Shown here one piece after another: positions 1 to 11,000 of a stretch of 64,000 bases of DNA (positions within the stretch are counted from its first letter, which is position 1; each line of letters opens with the position of its first letter). This DNA comes from Chelonoidis abingdonii (Eukaryota; Chordata; Testudines; Testudinidae), in contig NC_133770.1 of the NCBI RefSeq assembly GCF_003597395.2, positions 94,306,387 to 94,370,386 on the forward strand. The letters run 5' to 3'. Under the pieces are notes generated by a model that searched no databases, was not told the origin of the DNA, and was given only the letters and a program-made list of their open reading frames with translations. The position numbers and the translations under genes were made by a program.

Positions 1-865
1 TCCTCTGAGTGGGGGTTAGAGTTGACTTCTCGGCATTGATCAACAGGCCTAGGTTCATGAAAAGCTTCCTGACCATGCGGACGTGAGCGAGGACTCGCTC
101 CTGTGAGGGTCCCCGAATAAGCCAGTCGTCGAGGTAGGGGAATACATGCACGCGACTGCGTCAAAGGAAGGCGACGACTACGGCCATGCACTTGGTAAAC
201 ACTCTTGGGGCCGTAGAGAGGCCGAACGGGAGGACCGTGAATTGATAGTGACGGCTGTCGACGATGAAGCAAAGGAACCTCCGATGGGGCGGGAAGATGG
301 CTATATGGAAATAAGCGTCCTGCATGTCGAGGGCGGCGTACCAGTCTCCGGGATCCATGGATGGGATAATGGTCCCCAAGGAAACCATACGGAACTTCAA
401 CTTCACCAGGTATTTGTTGAGCTCTCGTAGGACGAAGATGTGCCTGAGACCACCCTTGGCCTTGGGGATCAGAAAGTAACGGGAATAGAATCCCTTGCCC
501 TTTTCGTTCTCTGGAACCTCCTCTACGGCTCCCTTGTCGAGGAGCGTTCGCACCTCCTGGAGCAGGATTTGCTCATGAGAAGGGTCCCTGAAGAGGGACG
601 GGGGGAGGTGGGAGGGCGGGTACGAGCCAAACTGTAGGTGGTATCCAAGCCGCAGCGTGCGGAGGACCCAATGGTCCGAAGTAAGCTGGTACCACGCCGG
701 GAGGAAGAACGAAAGACGGTTGGAGAAGGGAGGAGATGGATCCGTAAGAGGAACTGGTACAGCGCCCTCGGGCGCACCTTCAAAACGAGGGCTTGGGCCC
801 GGAGGGAGGCTTGGAGGGACCTTGGTTCTGTCCCTCCTGATTACCCGATTGCCTACGCTGGCCAT
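1..865 (-). pseudogene. DIRS reverse transcriptase, one in-frame stop, cut by window edge
   Basis: The minus-strand frame from 865 encodes a DIRS-type reverse transcriptase. Visible blocks are YFLIPKAKGGLRHIFVLREL, DMQDAYFHIAIFPPHRRFLC and LPFGLSTAPRVFTKCMAVV. A TGA at 163-161 stops the frame. The same frame continues directly with RSRVHVFPYLDDWLIRG, which holds the catalytic YLDD motif, up to position 1. Because the next codons continue the domain, the stop is a point change (CGA to TGA would be CpG decay), not a boundary. RNase H and recombinase should follow to the left. Confidence 0.85.
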
Positions 866-3122
866 TCCTATTCTGCCGCCTGGCGAAGTCCTGTCTTTGC
901 CTGGGCTGGGGGTAAGGCCTGTGCTGCTGCTGAGGCCTGAATGGTCTACGTTGGGTTACCGGCGTATGCATCCCTAGGGCACGCATAATGACCCTATTGT
1001 CCTTAAGGCTTTGTAGCCGAGGGTCAGTCTTATCCAAAAACAGGCCCTGGCCCTCAAACTGAAGATCCTGGATGGTATATTGGAGTTCCGGAGGAAGCCA
1101 GAGACCTGAAGCCACGAGATGCGGCGCATAGTGACTCCTGAGGCCAGAGTCCTGGCGGCCGAGTCCGCAGCATCCAAAGCCGCCTGCAGGGAAGTTCGTG
1201 CGACTTTCTTTCCCTTGTCAAGAATAGCGGCGAACTCTTGACGAGTGTCCTGTGGGAGCAGCTCCTTAAATTTATCCGCCGCCACCCAGGTGTTGTAGGT
1301 GTAGCGGCTGAGCAGAGCTTTCTGGTTGGAGACCCGCAGCTGCAGGGCACCTGCGGAACAGACCTTGCGGCCAAGCAGGTCCATACGCTGTGCCTCTTTA
1401 GATTTGGGGGCCGGAGCTTGTTGTCCATGGTGCTCTCTCTCATTCACAGATTGAACGACGAGGGAACACGGGGGCGGGTGAACATACAAGTACTCGTAGC
1501 CCTTCGAGGGGACCATGTATTTGCGCTCCACGCCACGAGCAGCGGGGGGAACGGAAGCCAGGGACTGCCAGATGGTGGTGACATTGGCTTGGATGGTCCG
1601 AATGAAGGGCAAGGCAACACGGGTGGGCGCATCTGCCGAGAGTATGCTCACTACCGGGTCCTCGATCTCGGAGACCTCCTCAGCCTGTATGTTCATGTTT
1701 TGCGCTATGCGCCTGAGGAGGTCCTGGTGCGCCCTGAGGTCCAGCGGGGGGGGACTGGTGGATGTCGTCCCCACCACCGCCTCATCCGGGGAGGACGATG
1801 AGGAGAGACCTGGCAGGAGCGGATCCGGCGGCGGTTCCGCCTGGAGTACCGCATCTGACTCTGGCGGGTGCTCAGGGTCTTGAGGATGAGGTGACCTCTC
1901 CTCCGTAGGGGACAGAGGAGGGCGAGAAGAAGAGGCCTCCAGAGCCCTGTGTTCGGAGGCGGACGAACGCGGAGAGATTTGCTGGGGTCCCTGGGCTTGG
2001 TGATACGCCCAGGGGGTCCAGAACCCCCACTGCTGAGGACCATGCTCCTGCTGAGTCTCGGAGAAGAGAGCGGCCGGTCTGTCAGCATCTAGGTACGCGC
2101 TGTCCGCCCGTGAAGAGACTGAGCCCTGGCGAGAGGGCCACGGGGGGGCCGAACGGGAGTAGTGCGAGTCCAGCGCCCTTGACGGCGAAGACCTCCTCGG
2201 TGCCGGAGATCGGTGCCGTGAGTCATACCGGTGCCGCAATCGAGACCGGGACCTGCCACCAGCTCGGTGTCGGGAGGTCGACCTGGATCTGGATCGCCGA
2301 CGGCGAGAACGGCTCCTCGAGTCCCGGTGCTGGTAACGATAGCTGGAGCCAGAGCGGTGCCGGGAGCGGCGAAGATGATCTGCGCCGCGAGTACGACCGG
2401 TACCGTCGCGGAGAGCGGTGCCGGGACTGCAAGCGGCGTCGCGAGCGAGATCTCCCACAGGACCGAGAGCAGTGCCGGGATCTTGACGGCGAGCGGTGCC
2501 GACTCGGAGAGTCCAGGGACAGCGCTCGCATGGTCGTCGGCTTGCCCCTTGATTGAAGAACCCGCACCGGCGGTGCCGGCGGTTGGGGCAGCGCAGGCTC
2601 AGTTAATGCGATAAGGTCCCTGGCCGAGGAGAAGGTCTCAGGCGTTGATGGGACCACCAGCTCAACCCCAGATCTTGGCAGGGAGCTGGGAGGGACCGGA
2701 CTCGACGGACCTCCCTGGCCCGGAGTCGACGAAGTCCCTAGCACAGCCACCGCAGCCGGAGTCGGCGCCGGGTGCTCCTTTCGAGCCTGTTTAGCTGGGG
2801 TGGAGGACGTTGACGGCCTCTTCCCCTGGGCTGGTGCCGGAGAAGGTTGGTGCTGCGGCGTTTTCACGGCCCTGGAGTGGTCCGGTGCCGGAGCTGCGGC
2901 ACTCGGTGCCAAGGACGAAGGGTTGAGCGCCGCTTCCATCAGGAGAGTCTTGAGGCGCTGATCTCGCTCCTTTTTGGTCCTCGGTCTGAAGGCCTTACAA
3001 ATTCGGCACTTCTCGGAGATGTGTGATTCCCCCAGGCACTTCAGACAGGCGTTGTGGAGATCGCTAGTGGGCATCGGCTTTTTGCAGGCCGAGCACGGTT
3101 TGAACCCCGGCAAACCAGGCAT
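780..3122 (-). pseudogene. DIRS gag-like ORF, frameshifted
   Basis: The reading starts at the ATG at 3122, with a zinc-finger-like N-terminus (CSAC, then CLKCLGESH, then CRIC). A long Pro/Ser section and an Arg-Ser-rich section with RSRSR-type repeats follow. The conserved core holds LLSRYTYNTWVAADKF and ADSAARTLASGVTMRRISW, and then TDPRLQSLKDNRVIMRALG with a Gln/Arg-rich tail. The reading changes frame between about 2450 and 2230, and again near 1110, so two indels break an otherwise nearly open frame of roughly 780 codons. The last section (to 780) overlaps the start of the RT frame, as usual for overlapping DIRS ORFs. It probably encodes the nucleocapsid-like protein. Confidence 0.78.
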
Positions 3123-3490
3123 GAGCCCGGCGCCGGGCGCGGGAAAGGGCTAGCGCCCAAAACCCGCTAACTATACACAACACGAACTATTTACTACAAC
3201 TATACTAAACTATTTTAACTATAACTAAAACTAACACTAGAACTATAAACGACGAACAAGGAGAGCTAGGGATGTGGAGGACAGCTATGCCGCGCTCCAC
3301 AGTTCCAACGACCGACACGGCGGTAAGAAGGAACTGAGGAGCGGGCGGGCCGGCAAGGGTATATATTACCCGCCATGGCGGCGCCACTCTAGGGGGTGAC
3401 CTGCCGGCCCGCTGGAGTTGCTAGGGTAAAAGTCTTCCGACGCACGTACACCTACTGGAATGGATATGAGCAATCACTCGAAGAAGAACA
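3123..3490 (-). repeat. DIRS 5' inverted terminal repeat and leader
   Basis: This is non-coding sequence between the probable element end and the gag ATG. On the minus strand it begins with TTCTTCTTCGAGTG, continues through a GC-rich block containing a palindrome-like GCCATGGCGG and a TATATA box near 3360, and ends in an A/T-rich leader with repeated short AACTATA-type words at about 3165-3250. I infer that the promoter and terminal repeat lie here, from position and from the typical DIRS layout. Confidence 0.6.
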
Positions 3491-4908
3491 ACGTATTACC
3501 TCTTAAAGAAGTCAGGAGAATAATTCAAAATATCTTGCTTTTGATTAAGTTAGATAAAAAGTGAATTGTTCTGTCTCTGAATGGAGTCATTATTTTTTGG
3601 GGTAGCTTAAGAATAATGAAGTACTGAAAGAGTTACAGCGGAAGTGAATTAGGTTTCTCTTAATAGAGGGCAGTTCATACATGCACAAATCCCACAATAT
3701 ACATTTACAATTTAAATTAATCAATTCACTTTTTATTCCATTACCAGTAGTTTTAACCTTTACATTTATGTAAAACACAAAGGATATACCTCTAAAGGTA
3801 AAATTGGATTTAAAGTCTGTTCCATAAAAGTTTTTAAAGATTTTTTTACTTAAATGTGAATCTTATTTATACAGTCAGTTAAATTATAGCATATTTCTAA
3901 ATTTCAAGAGACAAAATGAAAAGGCTGTTTTACAAGACACCTTTTGTACGTAAGGTATTATAAAAAGCTCTATCACACATTATCAAGCACATTCCTCCAC
4001 ATCTAAAACAGCAGTTGGACATGCCCAAGCTCTGGGAACTAAAGATCAGATACAAGATCTTCACATCTGTTCCAGACCATTTAAACTGTGTGAAAGATCC
4101 AGATTACTCCAGGAGAGGATTCCCGCAGTGCAATCACTATGGAAAACACAATGGAAGGCTGTCTTCTGAAACTCCCTCACAAGCTCTGGTGTATGAGACA
4201 TGTAGAGGGCAGGGCCGCAGCACTGCAGATATTTGAGTAGCAATGTCACCCAGACAGCAGCCCAGGGAGGCTGCCTAACTTATACAAGCTTGTCTAAATT
4301 ATGCCAGTAGCCACTGTGGCCCTCAGAGCAACCCAGAATTGGAAGGGCTCAAAGACGGCTTAAAACCAATTTAGGCTTACCTCCACTACATCAATTGACT
4401 GAGTTTGTACCCATGATTTACTGCACTCAAGCTAGCCAAGCTCAAGCGAGACGGACCAAAATGCAAAACACTTTCACAGTGGAATTTGGTTAGCAGCTGA
4501 GGAATTACAATTTGAGCTGCTGCATGCCCACTACATTACCAACTCCTGTGTCCGCAGCATTGTGGCTTCAACTCAGCCTCCTTAACAGACCCATTAACTC
4601 AACCTAGACATTTTTGCACACGGACAAGGGTTGGGTTAGAGGCAAAACTCAAGTTATAGCTCAAGCTAGTGCTGCAGTGAAGACAAGCCCCTAGTTCTCA
4701 CCACCTGGGCTGCAAGTTCTGTGCTATACCCCTACAACGCATAGCACAAAATCCCTCTTTTTCCATGCTTTTCATACGCTATGTCGCAAAATTCACTAAA
4801 ACACTGGCTTAACTAAATGAAAATGAGTCAGTGATGAACACACACTAACATTACTGATTTCAAAAGACATGCAAAACCACAAGAATACACTAGGTGAAAA
4901 AAACTTGC
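3491..4908. other. Intron sequence, nothing recognised
   Basis: AT-rich intron DNA between the DIRS end and exon 6. I searched it on the minus strand for the next DPY19L1 exon (family block LGDPACFYV) and found nothing. Short open frames here have no recognisable content. Confidence 0.5.
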
Positions 4909-5029
4909 CTTCACAGCTTTCAACAGGACTAAGTCCTTCTCCTCTGTTTACAGTCCAGCATGTCTTGGTCTGAAGACCAATAAAATCCATTACCCCTGTG
5001 TATATGCGGTACCAGCTGGCTAGGACCAC
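4909..5029 (-). CDS. DPY19L1: DPY19L1 exon 6 (GC donor)
   Basis: The acceptor is TTTCTACACAG. The exon encodes 40 codons plus one base, with [19 protein letters not shown] and [11 protein letters not shown]. The family continues ...ESCEG-LGDPACF, which requires the exon to end after TGTGAAG. The next bases are GCAAGT, the classic form of a GC-AG intron donor; no GT donor sits at the right place. No following exon was found down to position 1, so it is probably left of the window beyond the DIRS insertion. Confidence 0.9.
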
Positions 5030-8000
5030 CTGTGTAGAAAATAGGATTTGAAGTTTCTAAGTAGGAACTTAGATCTAGAGATTAATACCATACCTAAGGC
5101 AGCCTTTCAAACAGCCAGGAACCAGTGAAATGCCATGGAAGTGTTTCCAAGGTTCTACATTTTTAATTTCTACAAAACTAAGCATTTTGGGGATGATTCA
5201 CTCTGAATACCAACATAGCTCTATTGCTCAGCATTAGTGTTAACACTATACCTGCTTAACATCAGAAGTCTATATACTCATCAACCTAAGGCAGTGGTTC
5301 TCAACTTTTCCAGACTACTGTATCCCTTTCAGGAGTCTGATTTTTCTTCTATACCCCCAAGTTTCACTTCAATTAAAAATACTTGCTTACATAAACAGAT
5401 ATAAAAATACACAAGTGTCACAGCACACTATTGCTGAATAACTGCTTACTTTCTCATTTGTACCATAACACTATAAAAATCAATTGGAATATAAATACTG
5501 TACTTACATTTTAGGGCACAGTATATAGAGCAATATAAACAAGTCATTGTCTGTATGACATTTTACTTTATACTGACTTCATTGGTGCTTTCTATGCAGC
5601 CTGTAGTAAAACTAGACAAATATCCAGATGACTTGATGTACCCCCTAGAAGACCTTTGCACACCTCCAGGGGTACACATACCTCTGGTTGAGAACCACTG
5701 CATTCAGAACCATGCAGAAATTGGTATATTTGAACCTTTTATTGAAAGAACTCTATGGGCCAACTTTGCATAGCAGATGCGTCTCAGATGGTCCCAAACT
5801 TTGTCCACAAAGTTGGCAAAACATGCATAGAACAAGCTGTCAAACAACAAAGTACCCAAATACCCTATTCACACCCCTCTAATATAAGACTGAATTCATC
5901 TGACCAGGATACCTCTAGATATCTGACACAGAGAGATGGTTAGCATGAAACTGAGACATCTCTTTAGGGAAAATAATCACACAGACATGAAGAATTGCAT
6001 AATGTTCTTTATGGATCACTAAGTAAGAAGGAGAACACAATAAAGCTACCTCTTGGCACGGCCAGAATAATAGTAATAGTAATGGACAAATCCTGAGTTC
6101 CGTATTCAGTTTTTACTCCCTTCTTATTCAAGCTAATTCCTATAGAGAGAATTGGAATTTATTTAAGGACCTCAGAATTTGCCATAATACCACACTTCCA
6201 TAGTGCTGCCTTCCATTCAAAGATCTTAATGCATTTTACAACCAAGAATGAATTAAGCCTCAACACTCCTGAGAGATAGGAAATAGTATTATTCTCATTT
6301 TACAGACAGAAAATCTAAGGCACAAAAGTCAAGGCAAGATAGAAAGTCTGGCTGAACTGAAAATAGAACTTAGGCTATTTATTACTGAGAGTTGTGCTTT
6401 AATCACAAGGCCATCATTTATCCAATTGCCATCACAAAGAACATCTAAACTGACCAGAGGAAAAGCAAATTCTGATCTTCAAGAATGTCAGGTACACTCA
6501 TAATTAAAGTTCCAAGCAATGAGAACTGTGACCTAACATGAAAGGTAGTTCAAAGAAAGTTGCACTTCAGGGATGAATCCTGGTCCCACTGAAGGCAAGG
6601 GGAGTTCTGCCATTGATTTTAGAGGAGCTAGGATTTCAGCACAGATTCCCCTTTTGTATGCACCAGAAGAAACAAATCAACTTAAATTCTTAAAAAGCAC
6701 ATTTCCCTTTTTGCAGAAACCTGAGACTTGTGAAGATTAGATTCCTTAGCTACCAGGTCTAATATCTCTCAAAGGACTAAATGGTCAACCAGATCTTAAA
6801 GAGCCACTGATATACTTTTATCATGAAATCAGTTATCAGCTAATGTTACTGAGTGCTGCTGCACACTCAAATACTACAGAGGAGATTTTCAACCACCCTT
6901 GGTGAGGTAAGTATCTTAGTTGGGCTCCTCTGAAAATCTTGTCTGACACACCCTGCTGTTTCAGCAATACTGCACGAGAAATTCTAAGTGACTTGGAGGC
7001 GGAGGCTGCCCAGAGGCACCTCGGGGGTTTGGGGAGGCAGGCAGCAGCACATGGCCCGGGACCCCCGCTGGTGCTGGGGGAAGAAGGGAGCAGGCGGTGG
7101 TGCCGAGCCTGAGACCTCTACTGGTGCTGGGAGTGGGGGAGCCAGCGGGGTCTGCAAGCTCCCTACCTGGCTCCGTGCTCTCCCCGCCTCCCCACAGCGG
7201 CAGCAGAGTTTGGGTGTGGGAGGGAGCAGGGGGTTGGGGCACGGGACAGGGTGAGGCAGGCTCTGGGTGGCACTTACCTGGGGGCCATTCAGAGCCCACC
7301 TCATGCTATCCCGTGCCTCAACCTCCTACCCTCTCCCACACCCAAACTCTGCTGCTGGGGGGGATGGGGGCGAGACTGCACCAGCGGCATGCCGCTGCAA
7401 AAGTCATGGAGGTCACGGAATCTGTGATAAACTTGCAGCATTACTAATGATTGATGGAAATGGAGGAAAATTAGATGCAGGAAAACCGCTATGTCAATCA
7501 TACATCAATAGCCTCTTAGCTACCTGGACCATGTTCAAGTACTTTGTCAATGAAAGCTTGGGATTTGAGTTATGCCAACAAGATTCTGAAAGGATTTGAA
7601 TGAATAAACTAGTCTACATTTCTTGCACTGTAGCCTATTCACGCTCTTAAAGCGAACGCCACCACTATGTATCTGAATGACATGTCTTGATGTCCTCATT
7701 TAGGATACTTATTTGCCATCTTTCATTTTAACTACTAATTGGAGTTTAAATGTACACGTTTGATCAGGTAAGTCACTCTTTAGCTGAAGTCAAAATGCTC
7801 TACTACTTCAGAATGAAAGGAACTTTCCATCACAACTTTGCATCATTTATATAACAATATATAAATGTTATACACTGGCATATTTTATAACCAAAGGAGA
7901 TAATGTATGAGGAATAAAGTTCCTATTTTGTATATAAGCTAGATTCATAAAAATCTTGATTTAGTCACATAATGAAATAGTCTCAAATATTAGTAAATAC

Positions 8001-11000
8001 AAAGTAATAGCATGCAGTCTTCCCTAAGAGTTCCATGTTTTGCATTTATTTCTCAACATGGAAATCAAACTATGATTCATAGATTCAGGTATCTAATCTA
8101 ATCTCCTGCATACCACCGGCCAAAAATCCTCACTCAGTGATCTCTGCATCAAGCCAATAAAAAATTGTTATATACTTGACAGTAACTGTAGTCCTTCAAG
8201 ATATGTTGTTCATACGCACACAACCTGCTCACTAACGGTGCCTCCTAAACGGTTTCTTAAAGAAACAGTTAGTGATGTGAAAGAAACAGATTACCCTGAG
8301 ATTAAGCGGCATCACCAACCTGCCAGTCTTCGGTAGAGGGAAGAAAAACAAAAAAGCAAGGGAAGAATGAAAACAGATTGCAACTGAAGAGTGGAAAATT
8401 AAGGTGTGAAAAATGTCTATAGTTTGATTGACTGCTACCTGCTTGAAATCAGTGAGGGGGCACACACCAGTGGAAACGAAATCATAGAAACATATAATAG
8501 CTACCTAATTTAAACAAAGAAGTTACCATACAATACTTAAATTCAATTACAATATAATTAAATGTTTATTTCAGGGAATACTTCTTTCTGCCCTATAGCA
8601 GTATCACCCTTTTCAGCACAATCTTTACTTTCTAAATAAAACACTAGGACATTAACCAGAGTTTTCACAGAAACAGGTGCTCCTTTCAAAATATGGCTTA
8701 CCTCTGGATAAAGATTGAATCTTTTTAATGTGTTAATCACCAGAGGATATTCAGTTAGTTTATCATTCATAATCATCCACATTCCATTCCAAAATGATGG
8801 TGCTTCAACAATGGTCTTGAAATAGGAATAATAAAGGCCCTAAAAGGATACATAACTTAGCAGAAATTAATCAGGTAGTACTATTTGTATTGTCCTACAT
8901 AAGAGTCCTTCTTTTAAGTGGAATTCATTATTATAAGACTAAGACAAAGTTAGTCAGGACAACTACACAATTTTCCAAGTTTCTTCATGTTAATACCATT
9001 TTGAAACTCAGTTGTCCAAAACACCCAGAGAGCTTCCATTTTGTCTCAAAAGAAGCATGAAATATTATGGAGAATGGTAGTTAAAAATATCCCACGCAGT
9101 TAGGATATACATTTCATTAACAAAGTGACAGAGAAACTGGTACATGGGGGTAAATATTCACTTTTTAAATGTGTGCTTCATTAATTAATAACTTTATAAA
9201 GTTATGAAATAGGGTATTTAAAATTGTACATATTTTATTGTACATTAGGTCACTATCATATTTAAAATAAAATATTTTTGAAACCCATTTGAAACTTAAA
9301 ATTAACATAGAAATATGTTTCTTATAAAGCATTTGTATGTGTTATCTTTTCTTGCTGTGGAATTTTGGAAGTTATACAATCAATTATTGCAGACAAGCTT
9401 CCAAGACTATAGCATCTCTTTTTATTTAAATTATTTAGAGGAAAAAAAGATCTAACCATTTCAGTGCGAAAAGCCATCTCTCTTTCCAGCGTCGAGAGGT
9501 GAGAAAAATGACGGTCATTTTCAAAAAGAGTTGTAATATGACACCTGCATGAACAAAACCTATTCAGTTTCAATGTTCAGGTTTTGAAACCAGTACTGAT
9601 TTATACATACCGAAACCTTTAGTAAATATTTTCACATCAGAAAACACAGCAGACCTAATGCAGCTACTGTAATTCAGTCTGATGTCATATTGATGATTAC
9701 TTTCCACTCTCTCTCTCTTCACACTATCCATTTTAAGTGAGTTTACTAAAATAAAGAGAACGTGAATCTACAAGCGTCTCTTGCAATACCATTAAAAAGG
9801 GATTTTTTTAAAAATCAAATACATATATAAATAATATTTTATAATAAATATAGTGCAAGAGACACAGGGATCAAAAGCTAAGTGTTCTTAGAACTAACAA
9901 ATCTGACTTCAGGGAAGGAAAGTCTGATGCATGCCCACCAAATCAGTGAATGGTCCGGGGGTTAGGGGGAGGGAGCAAGGACACTTGCCAGAGGAAATAT
10001 TTGCCTCTACAAGCATAATGAGTAGGGTCGGCTCCTCCTCTAGAAGAGAGGGGAGGAGAAAGGAGCAGAACAGACAGAACAGCCAAGTTCCTCTATCCCT
10101 TTATTAGGAGGAGGGGAGTTGCAAGAGAAACAGCACTAGATACTGTTAGGTTTGGGGGTTTCGGTATAGGTTTTGGTGGGCTGGGTTTTTTTGTTTTGTT
10201 TTTTTTTGGAGGAGGGAATTAGAGGGAATTAGAAGGGAATTAGAAGGCAGCAGAATGGCTGGAGTTGCTACAGTTTTTTTCACAGATACGTAGAAAAGCA
10301 GTCACTGATCCTTTCACAGATATTGCACCTTTAAAAAGTGGGGAGTGGGACTGGAGCTGAAGTCTTAGGAAGAGCAGTAGTAACTGGGAGGCCGAGAGCC
10401 TACTGTGCACACAAGAGAGCTAGCATAAGCAGAGAAGCCCTGAAAAGAGGCAAAATGGGATACAGAATTAGTGCATTTATTGACGGGCAGAATTAAATGG
10501 GGAACAGAAAGGATTTATTTGGGGGCTCTCAGAATTGACTGGATGATAGGAAGGAGTGCCAGTGAAAATATGCACGGCTTTGAGGGTCACTGCCATATAG
10601 GTATTTTGCACCCACACAGTAGACTTAGCCCTTGAGCAAAACATTTAGGGGGAAATCTTTCAAGTACAGAATCACAAAAACAGAACAATTCTATGTTAAA
10701 GACGACAACTTTCACTGAAAGGAAAGATATGAAGATAACGGATAAATTAGTAACCCCGGTGGCTTATCTATCCATCAATCCATATATATAATACTTCCCT
10801 TTGTTTTAACATAGTAATATTTCTAATTACTTATATCAACCTTAAGCCAATAAAAATAATCTTACCAGTGTAAAACTCCTGCAAAAGCAGCTGTTTAAAA
10901 AAAAAAAAAAAAAAAAAAAGGAAGATGAGTGTCTTCATTATCAAACATTTAAACTTAAACAATGTTCTTCAAAATAATTACAGAACAGTTATCAGGGGCT

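Larger units (their letters stand above)
1..3490 (-). mobile_element. DIRS-type retrotransposon, 5' part, in DPY19L1 intron
   Basis: Reading the minus strand from about 3490 leftwards there is an inverted-terminal-repeat/leader segment beginning near GTTCTTCTTCGAGTG, then a gag-like gene (3122 to about 780), then reverse transcriptase (865 to beyond 1). DIRS elements use a tyrosine recombinase instead of a DDE integrase and have split inverted and internal repeats instead of ordinary LTRs. The recombinase and RNase H parts would be left of the window. The element lies in the intron after exon 6, in the same orientation as the host gene. It has few lesions and looks young. The exact outer end (3488-3491) is uncertain. 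Confidence 0.85.

Noticed and set aside
3205..4908. Next DPY19L1 exon (family block LGDPACFYV) left of exon 6
   Set aside because: I read the minus strand down to the DIRS element and found no such block with splice sites.
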